64,000 nucleotides of DNA from positions 151,730 to 215,729 of the forward strand of contig JAWKRB010000013.1 of NCBI GenBank assembly GCA_041389885.1, given 5' to 3'. The notes beneath the pieces are model-generated. The model was not told the origin of the DNA. It worked only from the letters and a program-made list of their open reading frames with translations, and did not search any database. Below are positions 27,957 through 36,436 of this stretch, one piece after another. A program made the translations under genes and the position numbers. The stretch's first letter is position 1; every line of letters begins with the position of its first letter. Source of the stretch: JAWKRB01 sp041389885. Lineage in GTDB: Bacteria > Myxococcota_A > Polyangia > Polyangiales > Ga0077539.

Positions 27957-28859
27957 ATGCCCGACCACGCCTCATGGTTCACGTACCTCCTCGCCATGCC
28001 GAACTTTCGCGGCCTGTGGGCGCTGGTGAATCACCTCGGGTGCGTGAGCCCTGAGGGCCAGTCGGTGTCGCCCGAGGTCGGCGCGCAGTGCCCCGCGGGG
28101 TACCAGCTCCAGGAGCTCCCGAACCACTTCACCTACCCCGCGAACACCCCGGTGACCCTCGAGTACACCGTGCTCGGCGTGTTCGTGGTGCTGCTCATCG
28201 CGACGATGGTGATGATCGCCCGCGCGCGGGTCACCCGCACCAGCGCCGCGGTCGTGCCCGAGGGCTCGCTCACCGTCGCGTCGTTCATGGAGAACTTCGC
28301 CGAGGCCTTCTACGGCATGCTCCGCGAGGTGCTCGGCAAGGACGAGGCGCGGCACTTTCTGCCCCTCATCGGCACCTGCGGCGCGTTCATCTTCTTCTCG
28401 AACGCCCTGGGGCTCATCCCCGGCTTCGTGCCGCCGACGAGCAACTTCAACGTCACCTTCGCGTGCGGCGTGATCATCTTCTTCGCCACGCACATCTACG
28501 GCCTGCAGCGGCAGGGCGGCGCCTACCTGAAGCACTTCGTCGGCCCGGTGCCGATGCTGGCGCCGCTGATGATCCCGCTCGAGATCGTGTCGCACCTGGT
28601 GCGGCCGGTCTCCCTGGGCATCCGGCTCTGCGCGAACCTGTTCGTCGACCACCTCGTCGTGAGCGTGTTCACCGGCCTCGCGCTGGTGCTCATCCCCGTG
28701 CCGATCATGGTCCTCGGCGTGCTCGTGGTGGTGCTCCAGACCTATGTGTTCTGCCTCCTCGCGGCGGTGTACATCCAGCTCGCGATCGAGCACCACGACG
28801 ACCACGGCCCGGAGCACGGGCACGGGCACGAGCACGCGGAGGCAGCCGCCCACGCGTGA
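27957..28859 (+). CDS. atpB: ATP synthase F0 subunit a
   Basis: A 300-residue membrane stator subunit that forms the proton or sodium half-channels beside the c-ring. The essential arginine is R223 in SLGIRLCANLF. Five or more hydrophobic helices are visible, including FLPLIGTCGAFIFFSNALGL and LALVLIPVPIMVLGVLVVVL. Two features are unusual. An N-terminal extension of about 65 residues contains two cysteines (C29 and C45) before the first clear helix, and the C-terminus is a His/Glu-rich tail of about 20 residues (HHDDHGPEHGHGHEH). The next gene is atpE. Confidence 0.95.
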   Translation: MPDHASWFTYLLAMPNFRGLWALVNHLGCVSPEGQSVSPEVGAQCPAGYQLQELPNHFTYPANTPVTLEYTVLGVFVVLLIATMVMIARARVTRTSAAVVPEGSLTVASFMENFAEAFYGMLREVLGKDEARHFLPLIGTCGAFIFFSNALGLIPGFVPPTSNFNVTFACGVIIFFATHIYGLQRQGGAYLKHFVGPVPMLAPLMIPLEIVSHLVRPVSLGIRLCANLFVDHLVVSVFTGLALVLIPVPIMVLGVLVVVLQTYVFCLLAAVYIQLAIEHHDDHGPEHGHGHEHAEAAAHA

Positions 28860-28935
28860 TGCGATCCCCGCGGCCGCCTCGGCGCGCCGCCCTGATGTTC
28901 AAGCCAACGCTCTCTCAGGAATGAAAGGTACTCTC

Positions 28936-29268
28936 ATGAAGAAGCTCCTCGCCCTCTCCAGCGCCTTCGCGACCTTCCTCTTCACGCTCACGGCCTTCGC
29001 GCAGGAGTCCGGCGCGGCCTCCAACGCGTTCGACGCGCAGCTCGCGTCGGCGCTCGGCGCCGGCATCGCCATCGGCCTCGGCTCCCTCGGCGGCGCCCTC
29101 GGCCAGGGCCGCGTCGCCGCCGCCGCCCTCGACGGCATCGCGCGCAACCCCGGCGCCGACGCCAAGATCCGCACCCCGATGATCCTCGGGCTCGCGCTCA
29201 TCGAGTCGCTGGTGCTCTACGCCCTGCTGATCGCGTTCTTCCTCCAGGGCAAGGTCGGCGGGCACTGA
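28936..29268 (+). CDS. atpE: ATP synthase F0 subunit c
   Basis: 110 residues from ATG 28936 (AAAGG 7 bp upstream); ATG 28921 is less well placed. The mature part has two helices with a polar loop ARNPGADAKIRTP. The ion-binding carboxylate is E90 in ALIESLVLYALL. Q57 in helix 1 (GQG), S91 and Y95 match the positions that bind sodium in the Ilyobacter c-ring, so sodium coupling is possible. The first 23 residues (MKKLLALSSAFATFLFTLTA, then FAQ) look like a cleavable signal peptide ahead of ESGAAS, unlike the leaderless c subunits of E. coli or Bacillus. It lies 76 bp after atpB. Confidence 0.93.
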   Translation: MKKLLALSSAFATFLFTLTAFAQESGAASNAFDAQLASALGAGIAIGLGSLGGALGQGRVAAAALDGIARNPGADAKIRTPMILGLALIESLVLYALLIAFFLQGKVGGH

Positions 29269-29320
29269 TCTCGCCCCGCCTCCCTCTTCCATCCTCCCCG
29301 CGCGCCGCAGGGACCGCCTG

Positions 29321-30094
29321 ATGCTCCACGGCCAGCGCCTCTTCGTCGTCATCCCCGCGTACAACACCGGCCCCAGGGTGCTCTCTGTGGTGCGCACCCT
29401 GCCCGACGTCGTCGACGGCGCCGTGGTCGTCGACGACGGCAGCGGCGCCGAGACCCGCGCGCTCCTCGACGACCTCGACGAGCCCCGCGTGACGCTCTGC
29501 CGCCACGGACGAAACCGCGGCGTCGGCGCGGCCCTCGCGACGGGGTACACCCGCGCGCTGGAGCTCGGCGCCGACCTCGTGGCGGTCATGGCCGGCGACG
29601 GGCAGATGCACCCCGACGACCTCATCCCCCTGGCGACGCCCGTCGCGCTGGGCCAGGTCGACTACGCGAAGGGCGACCGCCTCGGGCACCCGAGCTGCGC
29701 GCGGGTCATGCCCCTCGCGCGGCGCGCGGGCAACCTCGTGCTCTCGGCGCTCACCCGCGCGGCCACGGGGCTGCGCCACGTACACGACTCGCAGTGCGGA
29801 TACACCGTGGTCTCGCGCCGGGTGCTGCTCCACCTCGACACCTCGCGCATGTGGACCCGCTACGGCTACCCCAACCACCTCCTCGGCGCCCTCGCCCACG
29901 CGGGCTTTCGCGTGAGGGACGTGCCCGTGCGCCCGGTGTACGGCGACGAGCGCAGCGGGATCCGCCTGCGCGACGCGCTGCTGGTGATCCCGAGGATCCT
30001 CGTGGCCATCGCCTGGGCGCGGGCGCGCAACCGCCCCGCGGGCACCCTCGGGCTGCCCCTCGACCTGCGCCGCGCCGCGGAGCCCTCGCCGTGA
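29321..30094 (+). CDS. Family 2 glycosyltransferase
   Basis: A 257-residue GT-A fold enzyme: LFVVIPAYNTG at the N-terminus, VVVDDGSGAETR for the nucleotide-binding Asp pair, HGRNRGVGAALATGYTRAL, and MAGDGQMHPDDL as the DxD-like metal motif, followed by KGDRLGH. This order matches polyprenyl-phosphate mannosyl- or glucosyltransferases of the DPM1-like group. No membrane segment is clear at the C-terminus. It lies inside the ATP synthase cluster, 52 bp after atpE, and overlaps the bactofilin gene by GTGA. Sugar and acceptor are unknown. Confidence 0.85.
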   Translation: MLHGQRLFVVIPAYNTGPRVLSVVRTLPDVVDGAVVVDDGSGAETRALLDDLDEPRVTLCRHGRNRGVGAALATGYTRALELGADLVAVMAGDGQMHPDDLIPLATPVALGQVDYAKGDRLGHPSCARVMPLARRAGNLVLSALTRAATGLRHVHDSQCGYTVVSRRVLLHLDTSRMWTRYGYPNHLLGALAHAGFRVRDVPVRPVYGDERSGIRLRDALLVIPRILVAIAWARARNRPAGTLGLPLDLRRAAEPSP

Positions 30095-30474
30095 GCGACG
30101 AGCCCTCACCGCTCTCGCCCCGGGCGACGCAGGCCGTCTCCGGGGAGATCAACGCGCTCCTGGGTCGGGGCACGCGCTTCGCGGGCAAGCTCACCTTCAC
30201 GGGCAAGGTGCGCATCGACGGCACCTTCGACGGCGAGATCTTCTCCGACGGCGTGCTGATCGTCGGCGACGAGGCCGTGGTCACCGCGAGCGCCCTCGAG
30301 GTGGGCACGCTCATCGTGCGCGGCGGGGTGGTGCGGGGAGACATCGTCGCGACCGGCGCCGTGGAGCTCTACGCGCCGAGCCGGGTGTACGGGAGCATCG
30401 CGGCCGTCGAGGTGTTCATCGACAAGGGCGTGCTCTTCGAGGGGCAGTGCCGGATGCTCGAGCGAGAAGACTGA
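30091..30474 (+). CDS. Bactofilin family cytoskeletal protein
   Basis: 127 residues from a GTG at 30091 that overlaps the glycosyltransferase stop. The core (about 20-120) is the right-handed beta-helix repeat typical of bactofilins: GTRFAGKLTFTGKVRIDGTF, DGEIFSDGVLIVGDEAVV, VGTLIVRGGVVRGDIVATG, ELYAPSRVYGSIAAVEVFID, each with conserved Gly turns. These proteins polymerise without nucleotide and organise envelope or chromosome structures. Short N- and C-terminal tails are polar. A gene for this between ATP synthase genes hints at a shared envelope role or simply co-transcription. Confidence 0.88.
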   Translation: MSDEPSPLSPRATQAVSGEINALLGRGTRFAGKLTFTGKVRIDGTFDGEIFSDGVLIVGDEAVVTASALEVGTLIVRGGVVRGDIVATGAVELYAPSRVYGSIAAVEVFIDKGVLFEGQCRMLERED

Positions 30475-30519
30475 GCGCGTTGCGCGAGACCGCGGCGCGA
30501 GGCTAAGGTTCAGCTGCCC

Positions 30520-31149
30520 ATGCGACAGGAGGAATTCGAGCGCGCGGTCCTGCGGCTGTGGACCACCACGCGGGTCCCCCTGACGCGGGCCAACCTGCTC
30601 GCGGTGACCGAGGCGCCGAGGGCGAAGCTCGAGGGCTGGATGAGCTCGCTGGTGCAAGACGGCATCGCCGAGCTCGACTCCGACGAGGAGGGCGAGATGC
30701 TCTGGCGCGTGCGCGGCGCCGAGCGGGCCAAGACGGGCCCCCGCACCGTCGGCGAGATCCACGCGTGGGACCGGCTCAACCGCGAGGTCGGCACCGCCCC
30801 CTCGACCCCCGCCTACGCCCGCGTCGAGGCCCGCCTCGTCGACCGCCCCGAAGCCGTGGGCGACGAGAAATCGCTCGTGGCCTCGGGGGTGCTGTCGTTC
30901 GTCTTCGGCCCCTTCGGGTGGCTCTACGCCGCGCCGCTGAAGGAGTCGATCCCCGCCATCGCGGCGATGACCGTGCTCGCCGCGCTGCTCCCCGCCGCGC
31001 TGTTTCTCCCGCTGTTCTCGGCCTCGCTCCCGGTGTTCGCCGTCGCGGGGGTGGGCTACGCCCACGCGTACAACCGCAGCGGCCGCCGCACGCCCCTGCT
31101 CGAGCGGCTCGCCGCCAGGGCGCTGCCGCCAGGGGGGCCCCGGCGATGA
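30520..31149 (+). CDS. Hypothetical membrane protein with N-terminal helical domain
   Basis: 209 residues. The first 100 residues are soluble and look like a winged-helix or helical domain (FERAVLRLWTTTRVPLTRANLLAV, LEGWMSSLVQDGIAELD). A hydrophobic region follows with about three helices (SGVLSFVFGPFGWLYAA, SIPAIAAMTVLAALLPAALF, LFSASLPVFAVAGVGYA). I do not recognise a named family. It sits 45 bp after the bactofilin gene and overlaps the next gene by ATGA. Confidence 0.7.
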   Translation: MRQEEFERAVLRLWTTTRVPLTRANLLAVTEAPRAKLEGWMSSLVQDGIAELDSDEEGEMLWRVRGAERAKTGPRTVGEIHAWDRLNREVGTAPSTPAYARVEARLVDRPEAVGDEKSLVASGVLSFVFGPFGWLYAAPLKESIPAIAAMTVLAALLPAALFLPLFSASLPVFAVAGVGYAHAYNRSGRRTPLLERLAARALPPGGPRR

Positions 31150-31907
31150 ATGCCGCCCCCCGCCGCGGCGTCTCGTGTGCGATGCGCACGCCCCCCCTCG
31201 CCGCGCTCGCCCTCTCCGCCGCGCTCGCGGGCGCCCCGTCGACCGCGCGGGCGCAGGTCGACCCCGCCCCCCCGCAGGGGATCGAGATCCAGCTCAGCGA
31301 CGAGGCCGCCGAGGGCACCAACGTGCGCCGGGGCGTCTCGCGCTACCTCGTCGCCGCGCCCATGGCCGACGTGGTGCGGGCCTTCACCGACTATCCCCAC
31401 TACACCGAGCTGCTGCCGCACGTGACGACCTCCCGCGTCGTGCGGCGCACCCGCGCGGGCACGGAGGTCTACCTGCAGGTCGACCTCGGGGGCAACCTCG
31501 GGGCGCTGTGGTCGCGGGTGCGGGTGTCGGTGCAGCGCGCGCCGCAGCGGGTGACGGTGACCGGCGCGGGGCTGGAGGGCAACCTCGACCGCTTCGAGTT
31601 CGCCGCGCGCATCGAGCCCTCCCCGGGCGATCCCGCGCAGACCCTGGTGGAGTGTCGGATGCTCTCGATCCCGCAGCTCCCCTTCCCCTCGACGGTGTTC
31701 TCTCGCGAGAACCGGCAGGCCCTGGCCACCATGGCCAACACCCTGCGCAACCGCATGGCCGCGCTCTCGTCGGCGGCCGCCGCGCCCGCCGCGCAGCCCG
31801 CGCCGACGCCGCCCCCCGCCGCGGCGCCGAGCCCCGGGATCACCGGCGCCACCGCGCAGGGAGAGTTCCCTGTCGCGCCCTCGGCCCCTACGTCTCCCTC
31901 GCCTTGA
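31146..31907 (+). CDS. Exported SRPBCC (START-like) family protein
   Basis: 253 residues. A signal peptide ends near STARAQ; a second ATG 12 codons in (MRTPPL) gives an equally good signal. The middle (about 50-200) fits the SRPBCC/polyketide cyclase fold: VSRYLVAAPMADVVRAFTDYPHYTELLPHV, then SRVVRRTRAGTEVYLQVDL, and the long C-terminal helix FSRENRQALATMANTLRNRMAAL. It probably binds a lipid or other hydrophobic ligand in the periplasm. The C-terminal 50 residues are Ala/Pro-rich and likely disordered. The stop codon overlaps the -35 box of the promoter for the second atp block. Confidence 0.8.
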   Translation: MNAAPRRGVSCAMRTPPLAALALSAALAGAPSTARAQVDPAPPQGIEIQLSDEAAEGTNVRRGVSRYLVAAPMADVVRAFTDYPHYTELLPHVTTSRVVRRTRAGTEVYLQVDLGGNLGALWSRVRVSVQRAPQRVTVTGAGLEGNLDRFEFAARIEPSPGDPAQTLVECRMLSIPQLPFPSTVFSRENRQALATMANTLRNRMAALSSAAAAPAAQPAPTPPPAAAPSPGITGATAQGEFPVAPSAPTSPSP

Positions 31908-31932
31908 CCCCGCGATCGCGCGAGTGTTAGAA
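31904..31932 (+). promoter_or_regulatory. Putative promoter of the second atp block, copy of the first
   Basis: TTGACC (31904-31909), 17 bp, TTAGAA (31927-31932). The outer sequence TTGACCC and the core GTGTTAGAAG are identical to the promoter at 27211-27239, while the spacer bases differ. It is followed by an 80-bp leader before the b' start at 32013. Confidence 0.7.
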
Positions 31933-32012
31933 GCGCGCGCGATCCAGGGACAGGGCACTTCTCGCCAACGTGTCCGCGGATCTCCGCAGACACCCGCGAT
32001 CGGGAGCACTTC

Positions 32013-32486
32013 ATGCCGAACGTCCTCCTCGCGCTCGTCGCCAACGAGCGCCCTCTCATCAACATCGACATCACGCTGCTGCTCAACATCGGGCTGTGGT
32101 TCGTGCTGTATTTCTTCCTCAAGTCGACCTTCTGGGGCCCGGTGATGGACCTCATCGAGGCGCGCGAGAAGGGCACCGACGGCGCCCGCGCCAACGCGGC
32201 GACCCTCGAGGCCGACGCCAAGAAGCTCCGCGAGCAGGTCGACGAGAAGCTCCGCGCCGCGCGGAGCGACGCGTCCAGGGAGCGCGAGGCGCTCCGCGCG
32301 GACGGCGGCCGTCAGGAGGCCGAGGCCCTCGCGAAGGTGCGCTCCGAGGTGACCGCGCTGCTCGACACCGAGCGCGCCGCCCTCGACCAGCGCCGCTCAG
32401 AGCTCCGGCGCGACGTGCTCGCCGCCGTGCCCGCCCTCGCCTCCGACATCGCGCGCAAGGCCCTGCGCCAGGAGAGTGTGTCGTGA
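32013..32486 (+). CDS. ATP synthase F0 subunit b' (b-type stator subunit)
   Basis: 157 residues with one N-terminal membrane helix (ITLLLNIGLWFVLYFFLKS) after a short exposed end, then a long charged coiled coil rich in Glu, Arg and Ala (about 50-150), the typical peripheral-stalk form. The following gene encodes a second b-type subunit, so this species seems to use a b/b' heterodimer as photosynthetic and some other bacteria do. Which of the two should be called b or b' is not certain. It overlaps the next gene by GTGA. Confidence 0.88.
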   Translation: MPNVLLALVANERPLINIDITLLLNIGLWFVLYFFLKSTFWGPVMDLIEAREKGTDGARANAATLEADAKKLREQVDEKLRAARSDASREREALRADGGRQEAEALAKVRSEVTALLDTERAALDQRRSELRRDVLAAVPALASDIARKALRQESVS

Positions 32487-33157
32487 ATCGCCCCCGCTCG
32501 GTTCTGCTCGTCCTCGGGGCGGTCTTCGCCCTCGCGCTCCCGGCCCTCGCGCAGGAGGCGCACCACGAGTCCGCGGGCGGCTTCGCGGCCCCGGCGGTGC
32601 CCTTCAACGTCGCCAGCTACCCCGCGCCCATGGTGCGCGACGCGCACGGCAACGAGACCAAGGGCGCCACGGCCTTCATCGGCCCGGTGATCAACTTCGC
32701 GCTCCTGCTGGTGCTCGGGTACATGGCCCTGCGCCGCTCGATCAACCCGGCCCTCGCGGCGCGCCGCGCGGCCATCGAGACCGAGATCGCCGAGGCGCAG
32801 CGGATGCACACCGAGGCCGAGGCGCTGCACCAGGAGTACGTCGACAAGCTCGCGCAGCTCAGCGACGAGATCGCCGCGATGCGCGCCGACTTCGTGCGCG
32901 CCGGCGAGGCCGAGCGCGACCGCATCGTCGCCGAGGCCCGCGAGAAGGGCGAGCGCATGCGCGCCGACGCCCGCGCGGCCCTCGAGCAGGAGGTCAAGTC
33001 GCTGCGCGACGAGCTCCACCGCGAGGCCGCCCTCGCCGCCGCCGCCGCGGCCGAAGAGACCGTCCGGCGCACCATCTCCGCGGCCGACCACGGCCGCCTG
33101 GCAGACGACTACATCCAGGGCCTCGAGCGCGAGGCGCAGCAGGGAGCGCAGGCGTGA
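32483..33157 (+). CDS. atpF: ATP synthase F0 subunit b with N-terminal signal-like leader
   Basis: 224 residues from GTG 32483, longer than the usual 156-170. The first 22 residues (NRPRSVLLVLGAVFALALPA, LAQ) look like a cleavable signal peptide. A linker of about 45 residues leads to the membrane helix FIGPVINFALLLVLGYMAL. The cytoplasmic part is a long charged coiled coil (about 90-215). The signal-like start parallels that of subunit c in this cluster. The N-terminus would face the periplasm, as is normal for b. It overlaps the delta gene by GTGA. Confidence 0.88.
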   Translation: MNRPRSVLLVLGAVFALALPALAQEAHHESAGGFAAPAVPFNVASYPAPMVRDAHGNETKGATAFIGPVINFALLLVLGYMALRRSINPALAARRAAIETEIAEAQRMHTEAEALHQEYVDKLAQLSDEIAAMRADFVRAGEAERDRIVAEAREKGERMRADARAALEQEVKSLRDELHREAALAAAAAAEETVRRTISAADHGRLADDYIQGLEREAQQGAQA

Positions 33158-33693
33158 GCACCCCCATGGCACGACGGTACGCGAAGGCGCTGCTCTCCCT
33201 CGGCGAGGAGGAGAACCGCCTCGACGCGCTCACCCGCGAGGTGCGCAGCCTCGGCGACGCGGTGGCGGCGAGCGAAGAGCTCCGCTCGGTGCTCGCGAGC
33301 CCGGTGATCCCGCAGGAGGCTCGCGCCGCCGTGATGCGCGAGCTGGCGAAGCGCCTGGCGCTCTCGCCCTCGGTGCGCGACGCGGCGCTGCTGCTCACCG
33401 ACCGGCGCCGGGGCGCGTCGATCCCCGAGGTGGCGACGGCGCTCGAGGCGCTGGTCGACGAGCGCTCGGGCAAGGTCAAGGCCGAGGTCACCTCGGCGGC
33501 GCCCCTCACCGACGCGCAGGCGCTCCGGGTGCAGAGCGCGCTGGAGCGCCTCACGGGCCGCAAGATCTCCCTCTCCCGCAAGGTCGACGCCGCGCTCATC
33601 GGCGGGGTCGTGGCGCGGGTGGGCGACCGGGTCTTCGACGGCACCGTGCGCACGCGGCTGGAGCAGCTCCGCGCCGCCGCCCTCGCGTCCTGA
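33154..33693 (+). CDS. atpH: ATP synthase F1 subunit delta
   Basis: 179 residues, normal length. Starts MARRYAKALLSLGEEENRLD after a short lead-in, matching the delta/OSCP N-terminal helical bundle; conserved parts include LASPVIPQEARAAV, LLLTDRRRGASIPEV, KAEVTSAAPLTDAQ and, near the end, DAALIGGVVARVGDRVFDGTVR. Links the b stalk to the top of alpha3beta3. GTG start overlaps the b stop. An 87-bp gap with two hairpins follows before atpA. Confidence 0.93.
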   Translation: MSTPMARRYAKALLSLGEEENRLDALTREVRSLGDAVAASEELRSVLASPVIPQEARAAVMRELAKRLALSPSVRDAALLLTDRRRGASIPEVATALEALVDERSGKVKAEVTSAAPLTDAQALRVQSALERLTGRKISLSRKVDAALIGGVVARVGDRVFDGTVRTRLEQLRAAALAS

Positions 33694-33723
33694 GGGCGCC
33701 GAGGGTCGAAGGGTCTTCGTAGG

Positions 33724-33760
33724 GTTTTCAACGAAAACGCGCGGCGACGAGCGTCCGCGC
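33724..33760 (+). promoter_or_regulatory. Two adjacent hairpins between atpH and atpA
   Basis: GTTTTC-AAC-GAAAAC (33724-33738) is directly followed by GCGCGG...CCGCGC (33739-33760, 10-base loop). They sit in the only sizeable gap within the second atp block. The first stem is unusually AT-rich for this DNA. They could be an RNA processing site or partial terminator that sets the different amounts of stalk and alpha subunits. Confidence 0.4.
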
Positions 33761-33780
33761 TGTAAGCACCGAGGCAGATG

Positions 33781-35451
<1,671 letters not shown>

Positions 35452-35458
35452 GGCCTAG

Positions 35459-36325
35459 ATGCCCTCGTTGAAAGCCATCCGCCGACGCATCGTGTCGGTG
35501 AAGAGCACGCAGAAGATCACCCGCGCGATGAAGATGGTCGCCGCGGCCCGGCTCCGTCGCGCGCAGCAGCGCATCACCGAGCTGCGCCCGTACGCCCAGA
35601 AGACCGCCGAGGTGCTCCGCTCGGTGGCGTCTCGCGGGGGCGAGGAGGCGGCGCACCCGCTGCTCGAGCAGCGGCCGGTGAAGACCGTGCTGCTCTTCGT
35701 GCTCACGAGCGACCGCGGCCTCGCCGGCGCGTTCAACTCGTCGATCCAGCGCGCCGCGGAGAAGAAGATCCGCGAGCTGCGCGAGGAGGGGAGCACCGTG
35801 CTCGTCGCCACCCTCGGCCGCAAGGGCCGCGAGTACCTCAAGCGCCGCGGCTTCGAGGCGCGGCACGACTGGTCCGGCGCCGCCGAGGGCAAGTCGGAGA
35901 AGGCGCAAGAGATCGCCCGCGCGCTCATTCACGACTTCACCTCGGGCGAGGTCGACCAGGTGATCGTGCTGTTCAACGAGTTCCGCAGCGCGATCAGCCA
36001 GAGGATCACCTTCGAGCAGGTGCTGCCCATCGTGACCTCCGGGGGCGACGCCGCGGCGTCGAAGGGCGACTTCATCTACGAGCCCTCGCGCGACGCGCTC
36101 CTCGCGCGGCTGCTGCCGATGTACGTCGAGGTCTCGGTGTTTCGCGCGATGCTCGACTCCAGCGCGAGCGAGCACGGCGCGCGCATGACCGCGATGGACA
36201 ACGCGACCAACAACGCGAAGAAGATGATCCAGTCGCTGACCCTGGTGTACAACCGCGCCCGCCAGGCCGCGATCACCAAGGAGCTCATGGAGATCATCGG
36301 CGGCGCCGAGGCGATCAAGGACTGA
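35459..36325 (+). CDS. atpG: ATP synthase F1 subunit gamma
   Basis: 288 residues. Conserved start LKAIRRRIVSVKSTQKITRAMKMVAAARLRRAQ, central LFVLTSDRGLAGAFN, and terminal ASEHGARMTAMDNATNNA, with RQAAITKELMEIIGGAEAI as the long C-terminal rotor helix. Central rotor shaft of F1. It is the last ATP synthase gene here: the usual next genes atpD (beta) and atpC (epsilon) are missing and an unrelated LRR gene follows, so they must lie elsewhere if the enzyme is complete. Confidence 0.96.
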   Translation: MPSLKAIRRRIVSVKSTQKITRAMKMVAAARLRRAQQRITELRPYAQKTAEVLRSVASRGGEEAAHPLLEQRPVKTVLLFVLTSDRGLAGAFNSSIQRAAEKKIRELREEGSTVLVATLGRKGREYLKRRGFEARHDWSGAAEGKSEKAQEIARALIHDFTSGEVDQVIVLFNEFRSAISQRITFEQVLPIVTSGGDAAASKGDFIYEPSRDALLARLLPMYVEVSVFRAMLDSSASEHGARMTAMDNATNNAKKMIQSLTLVYNRARQAAITKELMEIIGGAEAIKD

Positions 36326-36348
36326 TCGCCGGCTCCCCCTCCCCCCGG

Positions 36349-36371
36349 CCGCGCCCTCGCGCGCGGCGCGG
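36349..36371 (+). terminator. GC-rich hairpin after atpG
   Basis: CCGCGCC (36349-36355), a 9-base loop, then GGCGCGG (36365-36371) lies 23 bp after the atpG stop. It has no T-run, so it is only a possible end of the atp transcript. Confidence 0.35.
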
Positions 36372-36436
36372 GCGGTCCCCCCGCTGCGTTGGATCTCGCG
36401 CCCGTTCGCGGTACACCACGCGCCGAGACGCCCGCC

